A stretch of DNA of 64,000 bases. Origin: Zeimonas arvi. Its GTDB lineage: Bacteria; Pseudomonadota; Gammaproteobacteria; Burkholderiales; Burkholderiaceae_E. The position numbers were made by a program, and so were the translations under genes. The notes under the pieces are model-generated. The model was not told the DNA's origin and searched no databases. It was given only the letters and a program-made list of their open reading frames with translations. The stretch is from NCBI RefSeq assembly GCF_008039575.1, contig NZ_VDUY01000004.1:186001-250000 (forward strand). Reading direction: 5' to 3'. The first letter of the stretch is position 1; every line of letters begins with the position of its first letter. Of this stretch, positions 1-8,277 are shown one piece after another.

Positions 1-593
1 GGCATGGCGGCGTCGCCCTGGTGGTGGCCGATGTCTGCGACAAGGGGGTCGGCGCCGCCTTGTACATGGCGCTGTTCCGCAGCCTGATCCGCGCGATCGC
101 GACCCAGCAGGACGACGTCGACGCGCGTGCCACGCTGGCGCGAACCGTGCGCGCGACCAGCGACTACATCGCCACCGTCCACGGCAGCGCGAACATGTTC
201 GCGACGGCCTTCGTGGCGGCGCTCGAGCCGCGCAGCGGCGAGCTCGTGTACGTGAACGCCGGGCATGACGCGCCCCTGCTCGCGCGCGCCGGCGGCGCGA
301 TCGATCGGCTCGGGCCGACCGGTCCGGCGCTCGGGCTGATGCCGGGGCAGCGCTTCGAGGTCGCATCCAGCCGCATCGGGCCGGGCGAGCTCCTGATGGC
401 CTACACCGACGGCGTCACCGACGCCGGCAGTGCCGCGGCGCCTTTCGGCGAGGCGGGAATCCTGGCCCGGATCGCACGGCGGCAGGGGTCCGTCGATGCC
501 CTGCTCGACGAGATCGTGGCCGGGCTCGGGGCGCTCGGCAGCGAGCGCTCCGACGACGTGACGATGCTGGCGGTGCGGCGGCTGCCGGGCTGA
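1..593 (+). CDS. PP2C/SpoIIE-type serine phosphatase, C-terminal part (5' end outside window)
   Basis: The reading frame is open from the first bases (frame 3) and ends in TGA at 591-593, so only about 196 C-terminal residues are seen. The visible part matches the RsbU/SpoIIE PP2C fold: a VADVCDKGVGAAL segment (metal-binding Asp and following Gly), then VNAGHDAP and later YTDGVTDA and SDDVTMLAVR, which are the conserved Asp-containing strands of this family. Such domains dephosphorylate anti-sigma-factor antagonists (STAS proteins) and usually sit behind a response-regulator or sensor domain. That sensor part, if present, lies upstream of the window. The phosphatase call is firm; the signalling partner cannot be inferred from here. 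Confidence 0.85.
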   Translation, partial: HGGVALVVADVCDKGVGAALYMALFRSLIRAIATQQDDVDARATLARTVRATSDYIATVHGSANMFATAFVAALEPRSGELVYVNAGHDAPLLARAGGAIDRLGPTGPALGLMPGQRFEVASSRIGPGELLMAYTDGVTDAGSAAAPFGEAGILARIARRQGSVDALLDEIVAGLGALGSERSDDVTMLAVRRLPG

Positions 594-618
594 GGCGCGC
601 CGGTTCCCGCGCCGTGCC

Positions 619-1602
619 TCAGGCCGGCCTGCGGCGAACCAGCTCGACCACCGAGGTCTCGCCTTCGTGCCGGGCGGCGGGCGTGGCCTCGAACTCCGGG
701 CTCACGTCGAAGGCGATGTCGCCGTCTTCCACCGGGGCGCCGGTGGCCTGCAGGCCCGTGAAGTCGAACAGCCCGCGGTCCATCAGGTGCGAAGGCGTGA
801 CCCGCGACAGCGCGGCGAAGATGTTGTCGACCCGACCCGGGAAGCGCTTTTCCCACTCCCGCATCAGCTGCTTGATCTCGCGCCGCTTCAGGTTCTCCTG
901 CGAGCCGCACAGGTTGCAGGGAATGATCGGGAACTCGCGCCACTGCGCGTAGGCCTCCAGGTCGTGTTCCTCGACGTAGGCCAGCGGCCGGATCACGATG
1001 TGGCGGCCGTCGTCGGAGACGAGCTTGGGCGGCATGCCCTTGAGCTTGCCGCCGAAGAACATGTTCAGGAAGAAGGTCTCGAGGATGTCGTCGCGGTGAT
1101 GGCCCAATGCGATCTTCGTGGCGCCGAGTTCGTCGGCCACCCGGTACAGGATGCCTCGGCGCAGCCGCGAGCACAGCGAGCACATCGTGCGCCCTTCGGG
1201 GATCACCCGGGTGACGATCGAGTAGGTGTCCTGGTTCTCGATGTGGAAGGGCACGCCGAGCTTGCGCAGGTAGTCGGGCAGCACGTGCTCGGGGAAGCCC
1301 GGCTGCTTCTGGTCGAGGTTGACCGCGACGATCTCGAAGGAGATCGGCGCGCGTTCGCGCAGCGTGAGCAGCAGGTCGAGCAGGCCGTAGCTGTCCTTGC
1401 CGCCGGACAGGCAGACCATGACCTTGTCGCCGTCCTCGATCATGCCGAAGTCGCCGATCGCCTGGCCGGTGAGCCGAAGCAGCCGCTTGTGCAGCTTGTT
1501 TCGCTCGTAGGCGAGCTTCTCGAGCCTGCGCGCGGACGGCGCGGCGTCGGCGTGTGGCGCCGCGGCGGCGTTCGCGCCGGCGCCGGGAAGAAGGCTGCTC
1601 AC
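619..1602 (-). CDS. ttcA: tRNA 2-thiocytidine(32) biosynthesis protein TtcA
   Basis: The 327-residue protein is close to the usual TtcA length. It has the PP-loop ATP-binding motif SGGKDS near residue 68 and the cysteine pairs CSLC and CNLC that hold the Fe-S cluster of this family. It activates C32 of certain tRNAs by adenylation and replaces the oxygen with sulfur. The start is taken as GTG at 1602-1600: its first base overlaps the folB stop (GTGA) and a GGAGG sequence lies just upstream inside folB. A longer frame reaches 1725, but that would overlap folB by over 120 bp and adds an Ala/Arg-rich tail with no family support. It is the last gene of a pteridine reductase-folB-ttcA run. Confidence 0.93.
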   Translation of the reverse strand: MSSLLPGAGANAAAAPHADAAPSARRLEKLAYERNKLHKRLLRLTGQAIGDFGMIEDGDKVMVCLSGGKDSYGLLDLLLTLRERAPISFEIVAVNLDQKQPGFPEHVLPDYLRKLGVPFHIENQDTYSIVTRVIPEGRTMCSLCSRLRRGILYRVADELGATKIALGHHRDDILETFFLNMFFGGKLKGMPPKLVSDDGRHIVIRPLAYVEEHDLEAYAQWREFPIIPCNLCGSQENLKRREIKQLMREWEKRFPGRVDNIFAALSRVTPSHLMDRGLFDFTGLQATGAPVEDGDIAFDVSPEFEATPAARHEGETSVVELVRRRPA

Positions 1603-1976
1603 GGATGCCTCCAGACTTCGACGCGCACCGCCTTCGCGCGCGGCAGCGGCTGCGGCTTGGTGACCGAGACCTTCAGCGCGCGCAGGCCGGGCAGCCGGGC
1701 GATCTCGTCGGCCAGCTCGCCGCACAGGGTCTCGACCAGCTTGAAGCGGCGGTCGCCGACCACGCGCTCGATGGTCTCGACCACGCGCTCGTAGTTGACG
1801 GTCTCGGCCAGCTCGTCGCGGCGCGAGATCTTCGTGGCGTGCGGCACGTACATCTCGACCTCGACGACGATCGGCCGCTTGCGGGCCTGCTCGTGCTCGT
1901 AGACGCCGAGGAAGCAGTCGATCTCGACGTCCTGCACCAGCAGGCGGTAGCAGTCGTGGAAGCTGTCTTGCATCAT
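1599..1976 (-). CDS. folB: dihydroneopterin aldolase
   Basis: This 125-residue protein has the FolB pattern: an N-terminal strand with [15 protein letters not shown], the central [13 protein letters not shown] helix and the [10 protein letters not shown] segment carrying the family Glu, ending with [19 protein letters not shown]. It converts dihydroneopterin to 6-hydroxymethyl-dihydropterin in folate synthesis. It starts with a double Met, so the start could be either codon. It lies 76 bp after the pteridine reductase and overlaps ttcA by 4 bp, indicating one transcript and translational coupling to ttcA. Confidence 0.93.
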   Translation of the reverse strand: MMQDSFHDCYRLLVQDVEIDCFLGVYEHEQARKRPIVVEVEMYVPHATKISRRDELAETVNYERVVETIERVVGDRRFKLVETLCGELADEIARLPGLRALKVSVTKPQPLPRAKAVRVEVWRHP

Positions 1977-2052
1977 GTACCCGGTCCGGTGGGCGCGCTC
2001 TCGTGGGTTCGCTTTCGTCGGCTCGCGCGTGCGGGATGGCGGAGGCGGCCGG

Positions 2053-2829
2053 TCAGCGCGAGACCAGGCTGGCGCCGCCGTCCACGGCGAGCGCGTGTCC
2101 GGTGACGTAGCGGTTGCCGCGCAGCAGGAACTCGACCGCGCGGGCGATGTCCTCGCCGGTGCCCAGGCGCGCCAGCGGAATCGCGGCCTCGGTCGCGCGG
2201 CGCTCGGCCTCGGTGAAGATGCCGTCCTCCGGCCAGTCGAGCGAGCCGGGCGACACCGCGTTCACGCGCACCGCCGGCGCGAGCTCCAGCGCCAGCGCCC
2301 GGGTCAGCGCGACGATGCCGGCCTTGGCCGCCGAGTAGACCGAGAACTCGCGCAGCGGGCGCTCGGTGTGCACGTCGCACAGGTTGACGATCGCGCCGCC
2401 GGCCGCGCGCAGCCAGGGCGCAGCGGCCTGGCTGCAGAACAGCGCCGCCTTCAGGTTGCCGTCGACCAGATCGTGCCAGGCGGCCTCGTCGATCGTGCCC
2501 AGCGGGGTGCGGCGAAAGCTCGAGGCATTGTTGACGAGCGCGTCGAGCCGGCCGCCGCGCCAGGCGGCAGCGCGCTCGATCAGCGCCGCGCAATCGGCCG
2601 CGCGCGACAGGTCGGCCCCGATCGCGATGGCCGACCCTGCCCGGGCCCGGTTCAGCGTTTCGACGAGATCCGTTGCCTCTTCGGACGAACTGCGATAGTG
2701 AACGACCACATCGTAGCCCCCCGCATGCAGGTGCGAGGCGATCGCCGCGCCGATCCTGCGGGCGGCGCCGGTGACCAGGGCCACGGGGCGCGCTGCGGGG
2801 CTGTCCGCGATGGAGGGGCTGTCGGTCAT
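2053..2829 (-). CDS. short-chain dehydrogenase, pteridine reductase type
   Basis: A 258-residue classical SDR. It has the nucleotide-binding motif TGAARRIG near residue 20, the NNAS motif, and the catalytic YSAAK pair (Tyr and Lys). The TGxxRRIG form of the glycine motif, and the position directly upstream of folB, fit pteridine reductases (FolM/PTR1-like) that reduce dihydrobiopterin or dihydrofolate. The Tyr-x3-Lys pair is intact, so the enzyme should be active. Substrate is inferred from context rather than from residues. The gene is divergent from the methyltransferase gene, with only 52 bp between starts. Confidence 0.85.
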   Translation of the reverse strand: MTDSPSIADSPAARPVALVTGAARRIGAAIASHLHAGGYDVVVHYRSSSEEATDLVETLNRARAGSAIAIGADLSRAADCAALIERAAAWRGGRLDALVNNASSFRRTPLGTIDEAAWHDLVDGNLKAALFCSQAAAPWLRAAGGAIVNLCDVHTERPLREFSVYSAAKAGIVALTRALALELAPAVRVNAVSPGSLDWPEDGIFTEAERRATEAAIPLARLGTGEDIARAVEFLLRGNRYVTGHALAVDGGASLVSR

Positions 2830-2844
2830 GGGGGCGGTGTTCGG

Positions 2845-2873
2845 TGAACAGGCCAGTTTAAATCATCTAGACT
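2845..2873 (+). promoter_or_regulatory. Predicted sigma-70 promoter of the methyltransferase gene
   Basis: TGAACA (2845-2850) and TAGACT (2868-2873) are separated by exactly 17 bases. The ATG of the methyltransferase is at 2882, only eight bases after the -10 box, so the transcript would have a leader of about two bases. The same 52-bp gap must also hold the promoter of the opposite pteridine reductase gene. Confidence 0.45.
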
Positions 2874-2881
2874 GCCGGCCC

Positions 2882-4141
2882 ATGCGCCCCGCCCCCAGCC
2901 TGCCCCTGCCCGACGAGGATCAGCTCGCGACCTCGCGCCGGCTCTCCGAAGTCATTGCCGAGGCGATCCGCGCGGCCGGCGGCTGGATCGGCTTCGACGC
3001 CTTCATGGCGCGCGCCCTCTACGAGCCGGGGCTCGGCTACTACTCGGGCGGCAGCCGCAAGTTCGGCGAGGCCGGGGACTTCGTGACCGCGCCGCTGATC
3101 TCGCCCCTGTTCGGCCGCTGCGTGGCGGCGCAGCTGGCGCAATGGTTCGGTCAGGGGGCGCCCGAAGCGGTCTACGAGTTCGGCGCCGGCACCGGCGCGC
3201 TGGCGGCCACGGTCCTGGAGGCCCTGGCCGAGGCGGGGCATGGCCGCGTTCGTTACCGGATCGTGGAGTTGTCGGGCGAGTTGCGCGCGCGCCAGCGCGA
3301 GACGCTGGCTGCCAGCGCGCCTGCGATGCTCGGCCGGGTGGAGTGGCTCGATGCGCTGCCCGAGCGAATCGAGGGCGTGGTGCTCGGCAACGAGCTGCTC
3401 GACGCGATGCCGGTCCGCTTGTTCGGGCTGGCCGGCGGTCAGGTGGTCGAGCGGGGGGTGGTGCTGGCGCCGGACAGTGCGGCGGGCGCGCCGGCCGGAC
3501 CCGGCATGCCGGACGATCCGGCCACGGGCCGCGTTGAGGCGCCGCGCTTCGCGTTCGCCGACCGGCCCGCCGATTCCGGCTTCGAGCGCGCGGTGCGCGC
3601 CGCGCTCGACGAGGCTGGCTGGGCCGCACAGGGCGGCTGGCCCGGGGGCTACCGCTCCGAGCTCGGCGAGCAGGCCGCCGCCTGGATCGCCTCGGTAGGC
3701 GCCCGGCTGGCGCGCGGCGCGGTGCTGCTGATCGACTACGGCTTTCCGCGCGCCGAGTACTACCACCCTCAGCGCGCCCAGGGCACGCTGATGTGCCACT
3801 ACCGCCACCGGTCCCACGACGACCCGCTGTGGCTGCCGGGTCTGCAGGATCTCACCGCCCACGTGGATTTCTCGGCGATGGACGCCGCCGCCCGCGCCGC
3901 GCGGCTGGACTCGCTGGGCTACGCCTCGCAGGCGAGCTTCCTGTTCGGCTGCGGCCTGCCGGAGCTCGCGATGCGGGTCTCGCCCGAGGATGCGGGCGCC
4001 TGGGCCCGCCAGGCGGCCGCGCTGCAGAAGCTGGTGTCCGAGGCCGAGATGGGCGAGTTGTTCAAGGCCATTGCCTGGGGCCGCGGCCTGCCCGACGAGG
4101 CGATCGGCTTCGCGCGGGGCGATCGGCGCGGCGCGCTGTAG
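2882..4141 (+). CDS. class I SAM-dependent methyltransferase, MidA/NDUFAF7 family
   Basis: A 419-residue protein with the NDUFAF7/MidA layout: an N-terminal segment FMARALYEPGLGYYSGG, GDFVTAPLISPLFG, then the SAM-binding YEFGAGTGALAATVL, NELLDAMPV and a C-terminal DYGFPRAEYYHPQRAQGTL region. The mitochondrial homologue dimethylates an arginine of a complex I subunit; the bacterial protein is probably a protein-arginine methyltransferase, but the substrate is not known from sequence. The start at 2882 is chosen because translation upstream of it would run through the promoter and the opposite gene. It is divergent from the pteridine reductase, as in other Burkholderiales. Confidence 0.85.
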   Translation: MRPAPSLPLPDEDQLATSRRLSEVIAEAIRAAGGWIGFDAFMARALYEPGLGYYSGGSRKFGEAGDFVTAPLISPLFGRCVAAQLAQWFGQGAPEAVYEFGAGTGALAATVLEALAEAGHGRVRYRIVELSGELRARQRETLAASAPAMLGRVEWLDALPERIEGVVLGNELLDAMPVRLFGLAGGQVVERGVVLAPDSAAGAPAGPGMPDDPATGRVEAPRFAFADRPADSGFERAVRAALDEAGWAAQGGWPGGYRSELGEQAAAWIASVGARLARGAVLLIDYGFPRAEYYHPQRAQGTLMCHYRHRSHDDPLWLPGLQDLTAHVDFSAMDAAARAARLDSLGYASQASFLFGCGLPELAMRVSPEDAGAWARQAAALQKLVSEAEMGELFKAIAWGRGLPDEAIGFARGDRRGAL

Positions 4142-4173
4142 CGGTCGATTGAACTGCGGGCGGCCGATTGAAC
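4142..4173 (+). repeat. Direct repeat pair CGGYCGATTGAAC in the gap before the cytochrome gene
   Basis: Two 13-base copies, at 4142-4154 and 4161-4173, differ at one base and have start points 19 bases apart. They lie in the 130-bp gap between the methyltransferase stop and the cytochrome start. They might be binding sites or a relic of a duplication; nothing else stands out in the gap. Confidence 0.4.
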
Positions 4174-4271
4174 GGCGCGCCGATTCGCGAGAGACTTCCT
4201 CCGGACCCGATCGCCTTCCGGCCGACCCGTTCGGCCCTCGCCCACCCGCTCACGCCCGGGAGCCGCTCGCG

Positions 4272-5048
4272 ATGCCCGATTCCGCCGCCCGCCTTCGCGG
4301 GGCCTTGCGCGTCTCCCTGCGCGGCATGCTCGTCGCCCTGTGGGGCTTGTCGGCCATTCCGGCCATGGCCCGTGACGGGGCGCCGTCGCCCGCCGAGCTC
4401 GACCGGCTGGCCGCCGAATCGGTGCGCCGCTGGGAGTCGAGCGCTCACGGGCAGATGCTCGTCCGGATCCTGCCGCAGCGGCTGCGACCCTCGACCTTGC
4501 CCGAGCCGGCCTCGGAGGGTGCGCGCCTGACCGCGCTCTATTGCGTTCAGTGCCATCACCTGCCCAGCCCGGCGATGCACGAGGCCGGGCAGTGGGAAAA
4601 GATCGTCGAGCGAATGCTGCCGCGCATGCGCGGCGAGGGCAACCTGGGCCAGCTGATGGCCAGGATGATGCTCGGGCCTGCCGCGGAAGGCGGCGCGCCG
4701 CGGCGGCTGGCGGCGCCTACGGAGCCGGAAGTCAGGCAGATCGTCGCTTACCTGCGCCGGCACGCGCTGGCGCCGATCGGCGACGACGCCTCGTCCTTGC
4801 TCAAGCGCGAGCTGGCCGGAGACGACGGCAGGATGTTCGCGCAGGCCTGCAGCCAGTGCCACGCGCTGCCCGACCCGGCCAGCCATGCCGCCGGCGACTG
4901 GCCCGAGGTGGTGCAGCGGATGCAGGGCTACATGCAGTGGATGAACCGGGTGGCCGGCGGTCGCGCCGATCCGCGCGAGCCGCAACTCAGGCCGGCCGCG
5001 ATCACCGCCTTCCTCCAGCGGCACGCGCGCCCGCTCGCATCGCGCTGA
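4272..5048 (+). CDS. exported diheme cytochrome c
   Basis: The 258-residue product starts with an n-region and a hydrophobic stretch ending in AMA, a good signal peptidase I site near residue 33. Two heme-attachment motifs follow: CVQCH at 91-95 and CSQCH at 193-197. Each is preceded by a helix and followed by a similar stretch (ALPDPASHAAGDW against LPSPAMHEAGQW), so the protein is an internal duplication of a single-heme unit. It should be periplasmic and carry electrons, but its redox partner is unknown. The start ATG at 4272 has GGGAG upstream at 4258-4262. Its 3' end overlaps the opposite exporter gene by 47 bp. Confidence 0.85.
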   Translation: MPDSAARLRGALRVSLRGMLVALWGLSAIPAMARDGAPSPAELDRLAAESVRRWESSAHGQMLVRILPQRLRPSTLPEPASEGARLTALYCVQCHHLPSPAMHEAGQWEKIVERMLPRMRGEGNLGQLMARMMLGPAAEGGAPRRLAAPTEPEVRQIVAYLRRHALAPIGDDASSLLKRELAGDDGRMFAQACSQCHALPDPASHAAGDWPEVVQRMQGYMQWMNRVAGGRADPREPQLRPAAITAFLQRHARPLASR

Positions 5049-5853
5049 TCCCGGCGCCCGCGATCAGCAGGCTGCCGGCGATCGTGGCCGGCCCGGGCAG
5101 GTCGCCCCAGAAGATCCAGCCGAGCAGCGCCGCCCACACCAGGATCGAGTAGTCGAGGGTGCCGGCCTGGCCCACCTCGACGCCGCGCAGCGCCTGCGTG
5201 TGAAGGAGGTTGGACACCGCTGCGGCGATGCCCAGCCCGGCCAGCGTGGCCCATTGCGAGGCGGTGGGCGGCGTCCAGCCCTGGAAGGCCAGCAGCGCGG
5301 CGCACAGCAGCGTGACCACCGCGTTGCCGTACCAGGCGGTGGTCGTGGCCGGGCTCGAGACCCCGAGCACGCGGGTGACCAGCACCAGCGCCACGTAGAG
5401 GACCGCCGAAGCGAGCGCGAGCCAGGCGCCGGTGCCGAGCCCGAGCCAGCCGCCGTGGCTGCCGGCCGCGGCGCCCGCTCCGCCGGGTTGCACGATCAGC
5501 AGCATGCCGGCGAAGCCGATCGCGCAGGCGAGCAGTTGCGCGGGCCGCAGCGGCTCGTTCAGCACCAGCCGGCCGGCCAGCACCAGCAGCAGCGGCGCGA
5601 TCATCGCGATCGCGGTCGCGTCGGCGAGCGGCAGCTCGCGCAGGCTCAGGAAGAAGGTGGCCACGGTGCCGGCCACCAGCAGCCCGCGCAGCGTCTGCAG
5701 GCCGGCGCGCCGCGGAATGCGCACCGGCGACTCGAACCCGGCCGAGCGCGCCACGAAGACGATCACCGTGCAGGCGATCAGCCCGCGCACCAGCAGCGTC
5801 TGCGCGATCGGCACCGACGAGGCGCCCTTGGCGAGCGCGTCCATGATCGCCAT
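5002..5853 (-). CDS. DMT-superfamily permease (EamA family)
   Basis: About 283 residues forming roughly ten hydrophobic segments in two halves, the usual EamA arrangement. The second half contains SNLLHTQALRGVEVGQAGTLDYSILVWAALLGWIFWGD, in which the DYSILVWAALLGWIFWGD stretch resembles the typical late-helix motif of these exporters. It would be an inner-membrane metabolite or amino-acid exporter of unknown substrate. The frame is open far upstream, but the part before 5853 runs into the opposite DUF2905 gene. The likely start is ATG at 5853, with GTG at 5862 and ATG at 5844 as alternatives. Confidence 0.8.
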   Translation of the reverse strand: MAIMDALAKGASSVPIAQTLLVRGLIACTVIVFVARSAGFESPVRIPRRAGLQTLRGLLVAGTVATFFLSLRELPLADATAIAMIAPLLLVLAGRLVLNEPLRPAQLLACAIGFAGMLLIVQPGGAGAAAGSHGGWLGLGTGAWLALASAVLYVALVLVTRVLGVSSPATTTAWYGNAVVTLLCAALLAFQGWTPPTASQWATLAGLGIAAAVSNLLHTQALRGVEVGQAGTLDYSILVWAALLGWIFWGDLPGPATIAGSLLIAGAGISAMRAGARAAGGRR

Positions 5854-5887
5854 GGCCAGCACCGACAGGGCGTAGAGGCACGAATGG

Positions 5888-5893
5888 GATAAT
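5888..5893 (+). promoter_or_regulatory. -10 box GATAAT placed six bases before the DUF2905 start
   Basis: GATAAT at 5888-5893 is followed by six bases and then the ATG at 5900. Transcription would start at or next to the A of the start codon, so a leaderless mRNA is predicted. I see no good -35 hexamer. Confidence 0.4.
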
Positions 5894-5899
5894 CGCCCG

Positions 5900-6094
5900 A
5901 TGCTGAAGTGGCTGATCACGGTGGTGCTGGCGCTGGCGCTCTTTTCGGGCCTGATGCCGGTGCTGCGTCGCTTCGGGATCGGCAGGCTGCCCGGCGACTT
6001 CGACTTCATCCTGTTCGGCCGTCGCTGGTCGATCCCGCTGATGTCGACGATCCTGCTGTCGTTGCTGGCGATGGGCCTGGCTCGCCTGCTCTGA
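5900..6094 (+). CDS. DUF2905 small membrane protein
   Basis: A 64-residue protein with a hydrophobic N-terminal helix (LITVVLALALFSGLMP), a conserved central part with GRLPGDF and a second hydrophobic segment at the C terminus. The GxLPGDxxF core and two-helix layout are typical of DUF2905 proteins. Function is unknown. It is divergent from the exporter gene and its last 89 bp overlap the 3' end of cca on the other strand. Confidence 0.8.
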   Translation: MLKWLITVVLALALFSGLMPVLRRFGIGRLPGDFDFILFGRRWSIPLMSTILLSLLAMGLARLL

Positions 6095-7214
6095 GCAGCG
6101 CGTCTTCCACCGCCCGCACGCGGGCCTGGTGGAGCCGTTCGCGGATCGTCTTCGGCGGGCCCGCCCTGGCGATCGCGCCGGCGTCGATCGCGCGCATCGC
6201 GTCGGCGGCCAGCCTGACCCGCGCCAGCGCGGGGTTGCGGTGCACGATGCCGCAGGCCTCCAGGACCCGCTCCATGCGTTGCGCGCGGCGCAGGCCGTCC
6301 ATGCGCTCGACCACCCGCACCAGGCCTTCCACGTCCAGCGTGTCGGCGATCTCGAGCACCGGCAGCTCGGCGGCGACCAGCCGCGCGACGTCGCGGCAGT
6401 CGGTCGGCGCGCGCAAGCGTTCCGCGATCGCGTCGGCCCGTTCGCCGGGGTCGCGCCGATGGCCGGGTCGCTTCGGGTCGTCGGCCGCGGCCACGCCGTG
6501 CAGCAGCACGGCGAAGCGGACCGGCAGCGAGGCCCCCGCGGCCGCGGCGGCGTCGAGCGTGCCGGCCATGCCTTCGTGCCAGACCTCCTCGAGCTCGGGA
6601 GCGATGCGCTCGAGCGCGCCGCACTCGCGCAGCACGGCGATCATCCGGGAAGGGTGCGTCTCCATCAGGCCGCGCGACAGCTCCTGCCAGACCCGTTCGG
6701 CCACCAGGTGGTCGGCCTCGCCCTGCGCGACCATGTCGCGCATCAGCGCACGGGTCTCGGGCGCGATCGTGAAGTCGTGGAAGCGGGCCGCGAAGCGCGC
6801 GATGCGCAGGATGCGCACCGGGTCCTCGCCGAAGGCCTCGCTGACGTGGCGCAGGACGCGCTCGCGCAGGTCGCGCAGGCCGTTCCAGGGGTCGATCAGC
6901 GTGCCGTCGGCGTCACGCGCCATGGCGTTGATCGTGAGGTCGCGCCGCTTGAGGTCGTCCTCGAGCGTGACGTCGGGCGAGAACTGCACGACGAAGCCGC
7001 GATAGCCGCGTCCCGACTTGCGCTCGGTGCGGGCCAGCGCGTATTCCTCGCGGGTGTCGGGGTGCAGGAAGACCGGGAAGTCGCGGCCCACCGGCTGGAA
7101 GCCCTGCGCCTTCAGCGTCTCCGGGGTGGCGCCGACCACCACCCAGTCACGGTCCCGGACCGGCAGCCCCAGCAGCTCGTCGCGCACCGCGCCGCCGACG
7201 CAGTAGACCTGCAT
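6006..7214 (-). CDS. cca: CCA tRNA nucleotidyltransferase with an eroded HD domain
   Basis: The N-terminal 200 residues are a standard class II CCA-adding enzyme: YCVGGAVRDELLG, DRDWVVVGATPE, RTERKSGRGYRGF, RRDLTINAMA and EDPVRILRIARFAARF. It adds or repairs the 3' CCA of tRNA. In Escherichia coli and relatives the C-terminal half is an HD phosphohydrolase with a CHDLGK motif; here the matching place reads LLHGVAA, and the other HD-domain histidines are also missing, so that activity is probably lost. The last 25-30 residues are Ser/Thr/Gly-rich and are antisense of the DUF2905 gene, which looks like stop-codon read-through. It is the last gene of slt-NDUFA9-cca. Confidence 0.92.
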   Translation of the reverse strand: MQVYCVGGAVRDELLGLPVRDRDWVVVGATPETLKAQGFQPVGRDFPVFLHPDTREEYALARTERKSGRGYRGFVVQFSPDVTLEDDLKRRDLTINAMARDADGTLIDPWNGLRDLRERVLRHVSEAFGEDPVRILRIARFAARFHDFTIAPETRALMRDMVAQGEADHLVAERVWQELSRGLMETHPSRMIAVLRECGALERIAPELEEVWHEGMAGTLDAAAAAGASLPVRFAVLLHGVAAADDPKRPGHRRDPGERADAIAERLRAPTDCRDVARLVAAELPVLEIADTLDVEGLVRVVERMDGLRRAQRMERVLEACGIVHRNPALARVRLAADAMRAIDAGAIARAGPPKTIRERLHQARVRAVEDALLRAGEPGPSPATTAGSSTSAGSTSDGRTG

Positions 7215-7233
7215 GCGAGCGGCTTGTCCGCGC

Positions 7234-8199
7234 TCAGCGATGCGCGCGGGTCCGGGTCACCCCGATCCGCGCGTTGCGATCCGCCGTCCAGCGCGGCATG
7301 AGCGCCGCCAGCGCGGTGAGCCGCACACCCAGCTCGGGCGCGACCGGGCCCGAGGCCACGTTGTCGATCGACATCGAGTCGTAGTTGTCGCGGGACATCA
7401 GCGTGGGGCCGGGTGCGAACTCGAGGAACAGGGCCTGGGCGCGGCCCAGGAAATCGTTCAGGCCGATGACCGGGCGTTGCACGCCGGCCAGTCCGCCCGC
7501 GAGCTTCACCAGCTCGCGCAGCGTGTACACGTCGGGGCCCGCGAGCTCGTAGCAGCGGCCCAGGGTGGCCGGCTCGTCGAGCGCGTTGGCGAAGGCCCGC
7601 GCGACGTCGCCCACGAAGACCGGCTGGAACTTCGCGCCAGCCCGGCCGACCGCCATCACCGGCAGCCATTTCTGCAGCCCCGCGAACAGGTTCAGGAAGC
7701 GATCGTCGGGACCGAACACCACGGAGGGCCGCATGATGGTCCAGCCGCCCAGGCCGCTCTCCCGGACCGCGCGCTCGCCGGCGGCCTTGGAGCGCAGGTA
7801 CATCGACGGCGCGGTCTCCTCTCCGCCCTCGGTCACGCCGAGCGCCGACATGTGCAGCAGGCGGTTCACGCCGGCGGCGACGCAGGCGGCGGCGACGCGC
7901 CTCGGAAGCTGGACGTGGGCCCGGTCGAAGCCGGGCCCCCAGGGCTTGCCACGGCGGTCGTGCAGCATGCCGACCAGGTTCACCACCGCGTCGGCCTTGA
8001 CGGCCAGCGTGGCGAGATCGTGGTCGCGGTGCACGTCGGCCTCGACTACCTCGACAGTGGGCAGCGAGAGCAGGCGGCGGGCCGCCATCCGGTTGCGCGT
8101 GGGCACCACGACCTGCTTGCCGCGGGCCGCCAGCTCGGCCACCAGGTGGCCGCCGATGAAGCCCGATCCGCCGATCACCAGCACCCGCGAATGACGCAT
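7234..8199 (-). CDS. complex I NDUFA9-like NAD(P)-binding protein
   Basis: 321 residues with an N-terminal Rossmann motif GGSGFIGGHLVAEL, VNLVGMLHD, and RPSVVFGPDDRFLN, the atypical extended-SDR pattern of the NDUFA9/YwnB group. The catalytic Tyr-x3-Lys is present as YLRSK. In mitochondria NDUFA9 is an accessory complex I subunit; the bacterial role is not settled. It lies between slt and cca, spaced by 78 bp and 19 bp, an arrangement conserved in Burkholderiales. A CAGGA sequence precedes the ATG at 8199. Confidence 0.85.
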   Translation of the reverse strand: MRHSRVLVIGGSGFIGGHLVAELAARGKQVVVPTRNRMAARRLLSLPTVEVVEADVHRDHDLATLAVKADAVVNLVGMLHDRRGKPWGPGFDRAHVQLPRRVAAACVAAGVNRLLHMSALGVTEGGEETAPSMYLRSKAAGERAVRESGLGGWTIMRPSVVFGPDDRFLNLFAGLQKWLPVMAVGRAGAKFQPVFVGDVARAFANALDEPATLGRCYELAGPDVYTLRELVKLAGGLAGVQRPVIGLNDFLGRAQALFLEFAPGPTLMSRDNYDSMSIDNVASGPVAPELGVRLTALAALMPRWTADRNARIGVTRTRAHR

Positions 8200-8277
8200 G
8201 TCCGAATCCTGAGAAAACGAGAAAGAGAGAGTGTCCGGCGGAATGGCCGCGAGAGGAAGCCTCGATTCGAGGGTCGC

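Noticed and set aside
1603-1725. Longer N terminus for TtcA
   Set aside because: It would overlap folB by over 120 bp and add low-complexity residues. The GTG with GGAGG at the folB end is better.
5854-6624. Extension of the exporter frame upstream
   Set aside because: The extra part is antisense to DUF2905 and cca and lacks membrane segments.
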